A DNA stretch of 32,882 bases. Source: Fuerstiella sp. GTDB taxonomy: Bacteria > Planctomycetota > Planctomycetia > Planctomycetales > Planctomycetaceae. The notes below the pieces were generated by a model, which was not told the DNA's origin, ran no database searches, and saw only the letters and a list, made by a program, of their open reading frames with translations. The DNA lies in assembly GCA_022843805.1 (NCBI GenBank), contig JALHMY010000106.1, positions 1 through 32,882 on the forward strand, in the 5' to 3' direction. Shown piece by piece: positions 24,327 through 32,663 of this stretch; the first letter of the stretch is position 1, and the number at the start of each line of letters is the position of its first letter. Both the position numbers and the translations under genes were made by a program.

Positions 24327-25121
24327 TCAATCGTGACAGAAGAAGCATGGCGTTTCGTTATCCGAGTCGGCGAGGTCAAGCGTGTCGAGAAGTCGGCTGC
24401 TTTGAGCCTCGCCGTCTTTACGTTGGGCTTTCTCCGCATTCCTCTTAATTTGCTCCATCCGCATTGGTGCTAGCAACTCCGCCAACGACTCCTTGTCATC
24501 CCAAAAATATCCCTGACCGTTCCCGTGGGGCTTTTCGTACTCAGATGCCAACTGATATAAGTCTGGGTGGTGCTCATGAAGCCCTACCCATTCTGATTTT
24601 CTCTGGAAGAAGCAGAAGTAGCAACCGGAACGAGTGCGCCAGCCGTAGTATTTCGGCAAACCTACACCACTCTCTTCTAGAATTCGGAACACGTCATCAC
24701 GCTTGATGCCATCTTCTTTAAACGGATAGACAGGCTTGATATTCGGTTTTGTGGAAACATACGCCTGTCGGTCCTCGTCGGCCCGAATACCAACATACAT
24801 GAGCACTTCGTCATCGCCGACATACTTTTCGAATGGCCGTATCTTCAACATGCGTGTACACCAACGCATTTGAGATGAAGGAAGAAAGCCGTTGTAGACT
24901 TCCAGCCAGTGATCAAAACCACGTTCGTCGCAAAGCCGAATGATCTTTTTACCCAAGTACGCTTCAATTTTGTCGAGGTACTCGTACGTTTCTTCCAGCT
25001 CCTTCTTGGTGTCACAGAAGACGTACTCCATGTTCGGAACGCGATCGCGAAGGTAGAGCGCCAATGCACTACTGTCTTTGCCCCCAGACAGCGACAGAAT
25101 ATGACGAATTGGTTTGGACAT
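24327..25121 (-). CDS. sspD: PAPS-reductase-like ATP pyrophosphatase, SspD/DndC-like
   Basis: This 264-residue PP-loop protein has SGGKDSS at 12-18 (pyrophosphate-binding loop). It adenylates and activates the DNA backbone for sulfur insertion in phosphorothioation pathways. Conserved cysteines C88 (MRWCTRML), C167 and C170 (RSGCYFCFFQRK) are the kind that hold an iron-sulfur cluster in DndC. An additional CFFC pair lies at the very C-terminus and may supply more ligands. The start ATG 25121 is preceded by AGAGGGA and lies 20 bases after the sspC stop. Membership of the PAPS-reductase family is clear. The Ssp rather than Dnd assignment comes from the DUF4007 neighbour and the lack of DndB, DndD and DndE. 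Confidence 0.85.
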   Translation of the reverse strand: MSKPIRHILSLSGGKDSSALALYLRDRVPNMEYVFCDTKKELEETYEYLDKIEAYLGKKIIRLCDERGFDHWLEVYNGFLPSSQMRWCTRMLKIRPFEKYVGDDEVLMYVGIRADEDRQAYVSTKPNIKPVYPFKEDGIKRDDVFRILEESGVGLPKYYGWRTRSGCYFCFFQRKSEWVGLHEHHPDLYQLASEYEKPHGNGQGYFWDDKESLAELLAPMRMEQIKRNAEKAQRKDGEAQSSRLLDTLDLADSDNETPCFFCHD

Positions 25122-25141
25122 GGAACGAGTTCCCTCTATGT

Positions 25142-28100
25142 CTATTGTGACAGCCTGCGTTGTGTAACTCCCGCCAATGCGGCCAGTGCAATATCTTTAT
25201 TCTTGACTGTTTGTTTCAGGAGTGATTCGATTGCCGCCTCTGCCTTTTCAACTTCACTCTTTTGAGCAGCAGACACGTGAATGACTCGTTCCGATTCGCT
25301 CGCATCCTGCCGAGTAATCCCGACACGGATTGCCTCGGTTGATTGTCCTCGTTTTCCGCCTTTGGTGAAAGCGATGGCTTCAACATGTTGAAATAGGCGA
25401 GCCACGGATCGCAGTTCTGCCTGAAATCGCTTTAGGTCGCCGTCTTTCCATGTTGCTGGCTGTGCCAATATTAGTAACGAAGAAAGGGTTTCCAGCCAGT
25501 CTCGATCGGGCAATTCAGATTCTCGGATTCGTTCGACAAAACTCCTCAATGTCACATCTCCAGAACAATCGGTAAGTCCAGACGCTCGTTCCCTGAGCGT
25601 CCGTCGAATTTGAGCAAGATCCCCGCTAATCGAAAAGGAAGTCTTCAAGCTTGCGTGAATTGCTCCCAACAATTTGTCGTACGCTGTTTGCAGTTCGGAC
25701 AATGCTGATCGCAATCGGGATATGTATTCTTCGACCTGAGCTGAAGACGTCTTCTTTGAATTGCCGAAGGCCTTCAAGCCCACTGCAGTTGGAAGTTTTG
25801 CAAATAGAAGAGCATCCGGTTCGGTCGCGGTTGCCAGAGCATCGCGAACAGCCAGGGCTTCTTTCGAGAGTTCACGAGTGTTCAAAGTGAACTTGTTGAG
25901 TCCCTGATAAAAGCGAAGGAGTGGCTTGACCAAATCCAGGATTTGCGATTTCTCGGGGTTCTTCGAAGACCATTCTTTGCCGAACAGTCTTGCAAGTTTC
26001 TGAAACACTTCTGCACGAACGCCTGATACATTCCATCGCTGAATTGTGTATCGATTCGGATGTTTGACCAGCAATTCAAAGTCGGTAGAACTTGGTGTTG
26101 GCAGAAAAGTGCCATCCTTGTACATCGCAAGTTCACTGTCGTTAACCAGTAAAGCCGCGCAAAAAAGCACTGGCAATGGTCCATCGAGCAAACCATAGGG
26201 CGGAGCACGTAGCACATCAAACAGGTCAGAAACTGGACGAGCACCTGCTTCTGTGTTGCGAAAGAAAGCGTTTATCGCTGACCACGTTGCGTTGATGGCT
26301 GTCCTGGAAGATTTACCAGGCGGGTGGAAATCCCATCCATCGACTGTCTCTGAATGCAGTCCCGAGTTCTGCAAGAGGGACAGATAGATACTCTTTTCGG
26401 GAGGGGCTTTGTCTAATCCGAGTTGTGGCTCATTGCGATGGGTAAACATCTTTTCAATGAGAATTCGTCTTGCACTCGCTGCGGCTGACGACAATTGGCG
26501 ACGGTTGATCAATTCGTTTAGCAGCCGTGGTGATTTGTCATAGACTTGATCGCAGACCGCCGAGAGGTGTCCCTGAAAAGCAAGTTTTGGGCCGAATGAC
26601 AATTCAGCTCCGCCGCCGAACCACTGAGACACATCAGAAAATTCATCAGGCGAAAGCAACTCTGTGAGCAATGTCGATAATTGTTGCTGCACCGCATCAA
26701 TACGAATTGCGAGTTCGCGCCGCGCCGCACGATCGCCTTCAAAGCCCTTCGCATTTTCGCGCACCCATTCCATTGCCGTGAGTTCTTTGATCCGACTGGT
26801 AATCTCATTTCTACTTGCAGGCAGACAAACGAGGTGCCCAAGCGGTGCTGTGGATGCTGGTGTCTTCTTCAGTGAGGTGCGTAACTTCCGTTCCTCCGCT
26901 TCAGACTCTGACAGCACAATTTCAATCTGCAACGGCAACTCTTCTTTGCGACTCTCAAACTGCGTTATAGAGACAAATCGAACTGTGAAAAATCGAAATG
27001 TACCGGTTTGATATGAGTGTCGGCGTGCGACAACAGGATCGCAGGGAAAGTACTTTTCAGCGAGTTGGGCGACTGAAACGTCTCGATCGAGTTGGCCACG
27101 AGCTTTTTGAATCTCTGCTTCAATGTCGAGATCACTGCCTTCCCAAAGTCCGAGTGTGTGGTTGAAGCTCCGATCAACCACAAGTTTCCTCTTGAGAATG
27201 CGATCGAAATCTTTCTTTTCCAAGGGGCTTGGAAGGCATCCGGCTGATGTCAGCGTCAGGACTTCGCGGGTTGCACTTGTGCGGTTATCCTGTGCAATCA
27301 GATTTATGAATGTGATGGCTTTTAGGAGAAAGGTATCCGATTCAGTCGCGTCGTGAGCACTCGCCAGAATGCTCTCCGCCTCCGCCCATTGCTTTGCCTG
27401 CATCGAAGTGTAAAGGGCATCCCGAATTGAGTGGGTCAGATAATCGTATAACCGGTCTACGCCAAACAGACCCGCCGATGGTTGGTTTCGACAAAATTCC
27501 GCCAGCCCGAATGGCTCATTCGAATTTATGAATGAAAATACGGATCGTTCGTTTTGCGCAAATTTCCGAAAGACGGTGCCAAGGCTTATCGCAACCAACG
27601 GATGTAGCGGAGCGCAGGCTTCGAGTGTTGAAACGAATTCCATTTTCGACATTGAGCCTGGATTCATCCCTTTCTTAAATGCCTCTTCAGCAATCTTGTG
27701 AATCATCGCTTTTGCGGCTGGCGAAACCTTCAATCCTCTTTCTGCGAGCGCATGTGAAACGAGCCGGAGCATTTCCTCCGCAGGTTCGTTAAATGAAATG
27801 TCCTGAAAGCGACCGCGAATCTTCTCCCATTCGGCACGGTCAGCGGATGGCAGACTGCTGGCATAGGCACCAAAATCCTGGTGCAAAATCCCAATCAACA
27901 GGCTCCGAGTTTCCGACCGAGAGAACTGTTCGGCAAGCTCTTGAAGTGTGAAAAGATCTGACTGAGCATTGTGGTGATTTGCATATTCCAGAAGCTTGCC
28001 AAGTTCATCAATAACCAGGAAGACGCCATTGTTGTCGCGACTCCCTTCGCAGAGTTTTCCAATGCTGTCGAGACACAGATCAGTGACGCGGCGTGTTGGA

Positions 28101-28603
28101 ACAGCCTTGCCGTCTGTGATTTGTTTTCGAACTCGGCTGATTTCTCCAGCAAGACCTTTTCCAGTGCCGTTCAGGTTTGCATTGACTGCCAATTCAAACC
28201 CACGCAGGATCGCTCCCCCAATCGGTTCTCTTGTACCGACGATCGCAACGGGAATAAGACCAGATCGCGACTTCGCACTGCCTCCCAGAGTGTTGGCCAA
28301 CGCCGAGTCGGTTTTGCTCAGTAGGTCTTTCGCATCTCTGGCTGATTTTATTTTGCCGGATTGAAGCAGCCGTGCTGCAAAAATCGCAAATGCACTTTTG
28401 CCTGTTCCATAGGGCCCAGTCAACGTCCATGCCCGCGTTTGGGATTTTCCATACAAGCTATCGGCCAATTTGGAAAGGACGCTACGCCCTGTTGGCGTGA
28501 CTACATACCCATCCAATGCATCCGCTTCTGGAATGTCCAATTCGACATTGGCTGATCTCAAAAAGCGTTTTTTAACGTGTGTTGCCATCGCAGAACGCTT
28601 CAT
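25142..28603 (-). CDS. sspC: Large P-loop ATPase, SspC-like
   Basis: The 1153-residue protein has Walker A GPYGTGKS at 63-70 and Walker B FLVIDELGKLLE at 195-206. A long helical C-terminal region with no recognised domain follows. Its position between a DUF4007 gene and a PP-loop gene is that of SspC, the ATPase subunit of single-strand DNA phosphorothioation. The start ATG overlaps the sspB stop (ATGA), which indicates tight coupling. A second ATG five codons later (MATHVKKRF) is an alternative. I read the family as an ATP-driven DNA-engaging subunit by analogy; no catalytic residue beyond the P-loop is identifiable. The frame is clean throughout. Confidence 0.8.
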   Translation of the reverse strand: MKRSAMATHVKKRFLRSANVELDIPEADALDGYVVTPTGRSVLSKLADSLYGKSQTRAWTLTGPYGTGKSAFAIFAARLLQSGKIKSARDAKDLLSKTDSALANTLGGSAKSRSGLIPVAIVGTREPIGGAILRGFELAVNANLNGTGKGLAGEISRVRKQITDGKAVPTRRVTDLCLDSIGKLCEGSRDNNGVFLVIDELGKLLEYANHHNAQSDLFTLQELAEQFSRSETRSLLIGILHQDFGAYASSLPSADRAEWEKIRGRFQDISFNEPAEEMLRLVSHALAERGLKVSPAAKAMIHKIAEEAFKKGMNPGSMSKMEFVSTLEACAPLHPLVAISLGTVFRKFAQNERSVFSFINSNEPFGLAEFCRNQPSAGLFGVDRLYDYLTHSIRDALYTSMQAKQWAEAESILASAHDATESDTFLLKAITFINLIAQDNRTSATREVLTLTSAGCLPSPLEKKDFDRILKRKLVVDRSFNHTLGLWEGSDLDIEAEIQKARGQLDRDVSVAQLAEKYFPCDPVVARRHSYQTGTFRFFTVRFVSITQFESRKEELPLQIEIVLSESEAEERKLRTSLKKTPASTAPLGHLVCLPASRNEITSRIKELTAMEWVRENAKGFEGDRAARRELAIRIDAVQQQLSTLLTELLSPDEFSDVSQWFGGGAELSFGPKLAFQGHLSAVCDQVYDKSPRLLNELINRRQLSSAAASARRILIEKMFTHRNEPQLGLDKAPPEKSIYLSLLQNSGLHSETVDGWDFHPPGKSSRTAINATWSAINAFFRNTEAGARPVSDLFDVLRAPPYGLLDGPLPVLFCAALLVNDSELAMYKDGTFLPTPSSTDFELLVKHPNRYTIQRWNVSGVRAEVFQKLARLFGKEWSSKNPEKSQILDLVKPLLRFYQGLNKFTLNTRELSKEALAVRDALATATEPDALLFAKLPTAVGLKAFGNSKKTSSAQVEEYISRLRSALSELQTAYDKLLGAIHASLKTSFSISGDLAQIRRTLRERASGLTDCSGDVTLRSFVERIRESELPDRDWLETLSSLLILAQPATWKDGDLKRFQAELRSVARLFQHVEAIAFTKGGKRGQSTEAIRVGITRQDASESERVIHVSAAQKSEVEKAEAAIESLLKQTVKNKDIALAALAGVTQRRLSQ

Positions 28604-29619
28604 CGCTTCGTTCCTTTCGCGACAGGATTCTTCAATACAGCGATAGGTGCGATGTCATTCTTTCGATAAAGCTGTACGAGTCCGGCAGTTGAATCAAACG
28701 TCAAGGCTTTCCGCGTAGTGGTTTCCATCTGCCGCATTTGATCCACAATAGCTGATTCAGTGAGCTTGAAGACCTTACCGGGACTGCCGGGTGAATACGC
28801 GATTTCGTTGAAGCCCAGGGAATTACTGCCGCTGGCTGTGCGATTCCAAAAACTCAAGGTTGCAAACGCGAAAATCTCCGGTGGGAGTGATTGGTGTTTT
28901 TCCCTCGAGAACATGTACGTATCGGGGAGATCCAGATTTCGAAGAAGCCCAAGTTCTACGAGCGGACAGTCGAGCGTGTCTTCAGTGCCAACCGTTCTTG
29001 TGCGTTTCGGAGCGACATATGTTCGAAGGAAACAGCTGACGTCACGTTCAAGTGTTGCGTGCGCAACAGAAGACTCCCTTTGAGGAGCAAAGTATTTTTC
29101 GAGGCCAGAAATCAGATCTGCACTTTGAAATTCCGATAGGATGAAGTGATTGAAAGCCCAAAACCAAGTGGCAGATGCGCCGAGATTCGATGCCAGTTGG
29201 TAGTGCAGCAGCCAGATCGTTCCCTTTCTTTCGAGGAAAGGATCAATACCATCGTCCGCGAAAATTGTTCGACCTAGATCCGTTGGCTGAAGATGCCGGC
29301 CGCGGTTGTTACGAACATCCGGCGATTCTTCAATCATGCCGGTTGCGAGTGCCCAATGCCGCATTGATCGAACCATATTTTTACCGACGCCCAGCGTCAC
29401 CATTGCATCTCGCTCGCCAAAAAGAGTTGGCGAATGCTGCACACCGTCCACGGCCTTCTTTAGCCATCCGTAGCGAAGTGTGAAGGTTTCGTGGCCGGAG
29501 AACGAGATATTCGTTTTTGAAGCCGGTTCACAGATAGAAGCAACAGACAAGGGCGGTTCTCTTCGACGGACGAATAACTGGACGCAAAGGACAACGGGGA
29601 GTGTATTGCCATTTGACAC
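28600..29619 (-). CDS. sspB: DUF4007 protein, SspB-like DNA-nicking subunit
   Basis: The conserved body starts FSGHETFTLRYGWLKKAV (residues 40-57), the signature of DUF4007. It continues with TLGVGKNMVRSMRHWALATG, which looks helix-turn-helix-like, and TIWLLHYQLASN. In described Ssp systems this family is SspB, which nicks one DNA strand and provides site choice. The longest frame starts at GTG 29619 and adds about 38 residues before the domain, without a ribosome binding site. Relatives usually begin closer to FSGHETF, so a TTG at codon 24 (29550) may be the real start. It is the first gene of the operon, and its stop overlaps the sspC start. Family assignment is firm; the start is uncertain. 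Confidence 0.8.
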   Translation of the reverse strand: MSNGNTLPVVLCVQLFVRRREPPLSVASICEPASKTNISFSGHETFTLRYGWLKKAVDGVQHSPTLFGERDAMVTLGVGKNMVRSMRHWALATGMIEESPDVRNNRGRHLQPTDLGRTIFADDGIDPFLERKGTIWLLHYQLASNLGASATWFWAFNHFILSEFQSADLISGLEKYFAPQRESSVAHATLERDVSCFLRTYVAPKRTRTVGTEDTLDCPLVELGLLRNLDLPDTYMFSREKHQSLPPEIFAFATLSFWNRTASGSNSLGFNEIAYSPGSPGKVFKLTESAIVDQMRQMETTTRKALTFDSTAGLVQLYRKNDIAPIAVLKNPVAKGTKR

Positions 29620-29654
29620 TTTTTTGCAGCAAACAGGCCGTTTTTCCTCTCCGT

Positions 29655-29682
29655 ATCTTACGACGATTCAAAAAGGGTGCAA
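29655..29682 (-). promoter_or_regulatory. Candidate sigma70-like promoter of the ssp operon
   Basis: On the minus strand, TTGCAC (29682-29677), a 16-base spacer and TAAGAT (29660-29655). The predicted start would lie near 29648, about 30 bases before the longest sspB start. Each hexamer matches 4 of 6 consensus bases. No operator-like repeat is evident. Confidence 0.35.
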
Positions 29683-29813
29683 GAATCAGTACAGATTCTC
29701 ATCTCCACGGCCATCGAGTACACTGGGTAAGTTGGGATGATCTGGTGAACTTGCGCATTATTCTCTGATTTGCTATCGCAGCCTTTTTGGGATCCTTGAT
29801 GCCGCAGGGAGAA

Positions 29814-29936
29814 ATGGTCATGGCGAGTCAGGCGCAGATGTCTCACGACACTCAATCGACACGAGAGCGTCAAACGATTCCTTCCACAGTCTTCGCCACA
29901 GTCCAACTTGCTTTCGGTTTGTCAGTGGGCGCCTAA
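29814..29936 (+). CDS. Doubtful 40-residue ORF, possible transposase N-terminal scrap
   Basis: ATG 29814 is preceded by AGGGAGAA. The product reads MVMASQAQMSHDTQSTRERQ, then TIPSTVFATVQLAFGLSVGA, and stops. The second half has the flavour of a transposase N-terminus, but I cannot name a family. It lies between the divergent ssp promoter and the 3' end of the serine recombinase. It may be a relic, or not translated at all. Confidence 0.25.
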   Translation: MVMASQAQMSHDTQSTRERQTIPSTVFATVQLAFGLSVGA

Positions 29937-29962
29937 AAGCGATCCGGCATGATACGTTCCTT

Positions 29963-32065
29963 TCAAAAGTCGTGGTTTTCAAAGAGTTTTAGTTGGTTCG
30001 GGTCGTGAGATAGCGGTCGGTTTCCTGACTGTTTTATTTCTGCGACGGCACATTGTACCCGTTTCAATGAAAGATCCGTCTGTCTGATGATGGTCGGCAT
30101 TCCTTTCTGTGGTTGTTCAGCGGGAATAATCCCTGCCTGAACCAGTCGCGTCATGCTCATTGGACTGAGGTCAAGCCAGGTAGCGGCCTCGGCCTGTGTC
30201 ATCCAGCCATTTTTTTCTTTCGTCTCGCGAGCGAATTCCGGAATCCCGTGCTGCGTGCGAAATGAAGCCACGGCTTCTGCAGTCCAGGTTGTCCCGCTTG
30301 CTGTTCGAACATTCGTTCGATTCAAAGTCATGGCGATCGCATCATCTGCCATCATCTTTCGTAGTGACCCTATCACTCGTTTGACGTCATCACTGTTGCC
30401 GCGTTGCTTTTTCCAGTGCGTGGGTTCACGGAGAATTGTGTGATGCCCGCCCGCCCAATGGATCATCAACACAACTTCGTTTTGTGGTTTCTCCAGATCA
30501 ACGACGATCTCTTCGATCAAGGTACGCACAATTTGCTTTTTCAGAACCATGCTTGCCTTCGGATCATTCCAAATCCGTCGAACGTCCTTCGCGAGAAGAT
30601 CCAACTGCTTCTGTTGCTTCGGAGTCGGCATCTGTGGACATTGAATATCGAAGCGAGTCAGTTCATCCTTTTCCTTCTGGAGTACCAGCAGAGAGTCTTC
30701 CCACTCCTGAGCTAACTTGCGTCGAACCGTGACATACGTCTCGTCCGTTTGCTTGTACTCACGAGAGGCGCGGGATTCGAGTTCTCGACTCGCGTCAATT
30801 CGATCGAGTATCAACTGCCGCTGTTGAATTCGATCAACAGCAAGTTGCTCTGCTGCCCGCTTTGACGCAGCAATTCCTGCCGGGCTGATCGCCTCAAAGA
30901 TCAATTCGATGAGACGCTCTTCAACACGAGTTGCGCGAAAGCAGAAACAGCTCTTGCCGTGAGCGTCTCGCTGCGTATCTCCACCTCGGCAGACATAGCT
31001 GACTCGACCTTTGTTGTAAGCTGCATGCAGTTTGTGCCCACAACGACGACAGCGCAGCAGGCCAACCATCAGGCCGTTTCCGTTTTGTGGTGAGTGACTA
31101 TTCATCGACTGACTCATATGAGTGTTGTTGGCAAGTTTGACAAGATTGTGTTCCCAGACTTCTTTGGAAATATATGGTTCATGATGCCCTTCGAGGAACA
31201 CACTCCAATGCTCGCGCGCCATACGTCGTCGCTTCTTTTGAGCATGACCGTTCTCGTCGAGCGTGGAGAACGTCTTGTTTCGTCCGCGCACGTAGATACC
31301 TGCATATGCAGGATTCCGGATCATGTCCACGAGTTGCTGATAACGGGGAGCTTTCCACTCGACGTCGCGCCAGTCTTTGCCGTGACGTACACAGGGCAGT
31401 TGAAAACCCTCACCCAACAGTTGTCGAAACAATTGCATTACGCTTGGAACACGTCCGAATTCGCGAAACACATGTTCAATGGCGCGCTGAACTCTGGAGT
31501 CAGGGTGCTTCTCGAACAGGAGTGCATGCCGACAAATATATCCGGGCGGGAAGGCTTCATACAGTTCGCCGCGAGCAGCTTTTTGAGTTCTGCTTTCCTG
31601 CATTCGCTCTGTGATCATCGCCAGTTCGTATTCTGTGAACGCACCTTGAATTCCGAGCAACACACGATCCTGTGTATTGGCTGCGTCGTAGATCCTGTGT
31701 TCGTCGGCTAACAGCACGCCGTTGTGTCGGCAGATACGGACCAATTGATTCCAGTCCTGGTTGTCTCGTAACAAACGCGACAGTTCACATGCGCAGATCA
31801 GTCCGGCTTCCGACTTCATAACGGCGTCCAGCATGCACTGATAATCATCACGGCCATGTTGAGTTCCGCCCGAGTTGCCCGTATCGTTTCCCAGTACTCG
31901 AATCTGTGCTGCTGGCCAGCCAAGCTGAATCACGTGTTCCTGCATACGTCGCTGTCGTGTCGCGCTCTCCGTGTTTCGCTTCACTTGTGTGGGACTGCTT
32001 TGCCGAACGTAGACAAACGCAGTTCGTTCGAGATGCCATGGCCGAATCGACTCTTTATTCATCAT
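29963..32065 (-). CDS. Large serine recombinase
   Basis: The 700-residue protein starts at ATG 32065, which overlaps the end of the 55-residue gene and has GGAG just upstream. The resolvase domain begins TAFVYVRQSSPTQV with catalytic S23. It continues with SRLLRDNQDWNQLV and the FTEYELAMITERMQ segment. A recombinase domain follows, then a zinc ribbon (LRCRRCGHKLHAAY, VCRGGD), a coiled coil (about 410-480) and a C-terminal HTH (MTQAEAATWLDLSPMSMTRL). Such enzymes integrate and excise elements between unlike attachment sites. Gene order and position next to the defence operon suggest it mobilises the island. No att sites were found. The frame is intact. Confidence 0.9.
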   Translation of the reverse strand: MMNKESIRPWHLERTAFVYVRQSSPTQVKRNTESATRQRRMQEHVIQLGWPAAQIRVLGNDTGNSGGTQHGRDDYQCMLDAVMKSEAGLICACELSRLLRDNQDWNQLVRICRHNGVLLADEHRIYDAANTQDRVLLGIQGAFTEYELAMITERMQESRTQKAARGELYEAFPPGYICRHALLFEKHPDSRVQRAIEHVFREFGRVPSVMQLFRQLLGEGFQLPCVRHGKDWRDVEWKAPRYQQLVDMIRNPAYAGIYVRGRNKTFSTLDENGHAQKKRRRMAREHWSVFLEGHHEPYISKEVWEHNLVKLANNTHMSQSMNSHSPQNGNGLMVGLLRCRRCGHKLHAAYNKGRVSYVCRGGDTQRDAHGKSCFCFRATRVEERLIELIFEAISPAGIAASKRAAEQLAVDRIQQRQLILDRIDASRELESRASREYKQTDETYVTVRRKLAQEWEDSLLVLQKEKDELTRFDIQCPQMPTPKQQKQLDLLAKDVRRIWNDPKASMVLKKQIVRTLIEEIVVDLEKPQNEVVLMIHWAGGHHTILREPTHWKKQRGNSDDVKRVIGSLRKMMADDAIAMTLNRTNVRTASGTTWTAEAVASFRTQHGIPEFARETKEKNGWMTQAEAATWLDLSPMSMTRLVQAGIIPAEQPQKGMPTIIRQTDLSLKRVQCAVAEIKQSGNRPLSHDPNQLKLFENHDF

Positions 32066-32222
32066 CTTGCTCCTGCAGAAATTCGTCTTCTTCAACAACT
32101 TCGATGCACAGAATGGTTAGCAGTTGAATCACCTGCTTACGTACCTCGTGGGGAAATTCGTGCCAGACAAGCTCTGTCTTAAAGAGCTGCAACTGCACTT
32201 CCTGGGATTGTTTATCACTCAT
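32055..32222 (-). CDS. 55-residue protein coupled to the serine recombinase
   Basis: ATG 32222 follows CAGGAGGTTGCT, a near-perfect ribosome binding site. The product reads MSDKQSQEVQLQLFKTELVW, then HEFPHEVRKQVIQLLTILCI and an acidic tail (EVVEEDEFLQEQDDE). It has one amphipathic helix that could bind a partner. Its stop overlaps the recombinase start by 11 bases. The PHEVRKQVIQLL segment resembles small proteins often encoded before planctomycete recombinases. It is possibly a recombination directionality or stability factor; that is inference. Confidence 0.7.
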   Translation of the reverse strand: MSDKQSQEVQLQLFKTELVWHEFPHEVRKQVIQLLTILCIEVVEEDEFLQEQDDE

Positions 32223-32285
32223 AGCAACCTCCTGAAAACAATGTGTACAACATTGGCTTCAGAGGTTTACTGATGACACACAGAG

Positions 32286-32597
32286 CTACAACCGTGCGGC
32301 GTCAATGAGTGAAGTCAGTGCAAGCAGTGACGACAGCGCACACTGCGGATCAAGGCCGATCGTCATGGCAGAGCACCGATGCTGGTCGGTCATCCACAGC
32401 GGAACGGCTTGGCACTGTTGTTCGAATTCAACGACAACCTGCGCTACCGAGGTAGCACCAGATCGCTGACGAACCGGCAGGTTTTCGTGCCCGAAGAGAG
32501 GATGTAACGGGTAATAAACCGTCACCAATCGTGGATAGCGGGCATCATTGTGTGTCGGATAAAACCAGCCAGGAAAGGGCGCTTCAAAACCAGCCAT
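32286..32597 (-). CDS. DUF5372-like small protein of the recombinase operon
   Basis: The product is 103 residues if started at ATG 32597. The core reads RLVTVYYPLHPLFGHENLPV, then VVVEFEQQCQAVPLWMTDQH, with the (V)T.P.HPLFG opening and the W(M)TD motif I associate with DUF5372 proteins. These are commonly found beside recombinase genes, and their function is unknown. No ribosome binding site supports ATG 32597, so an internal start near the VTVYYP segment is possible. It lies 63 bases before the 55-residue gene in the same direction, making a three-gene recombinase operon. Confidence 0.55.
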   Translation of the reverse strand: MAGFEAPFPGWFYPTHNDARYPRLVTVYYPLHPLFGHENLPVRQRSGATSVAQVVVEFEQQCQAVPLWMTDQHRCSAMTIGLDPQCALSSLLALTSLIDAARL

Positions 32598-32663
32598 TAT
32601 GAGAGTTGAGACAAGCCGACCACACTGTCTTCGGGATTTTTTACCGTGGACAGGGGGGCAGGC

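Noticed and set aside
25142..28603. BREX- or DISARM-type ATPase
   Set aside because: No PglZ, PglX methylase, Lon-like protease or helicase partners are present. The gene order matches Ssp.
21182..29619. Classical Dnd (DndABCDE) phosphorothioation operon
   Set aside because: No DndB, DndD (SMC-like) or DndE is present. The DUF4007 and large P-loop ATPase genes point to Ssp instead.
29658..29906. 82-residue minus-strand frame upstream of sspB
   Set aside because: It covers the probable ssp promoter, has unnatural composition and no ribosome binding site.
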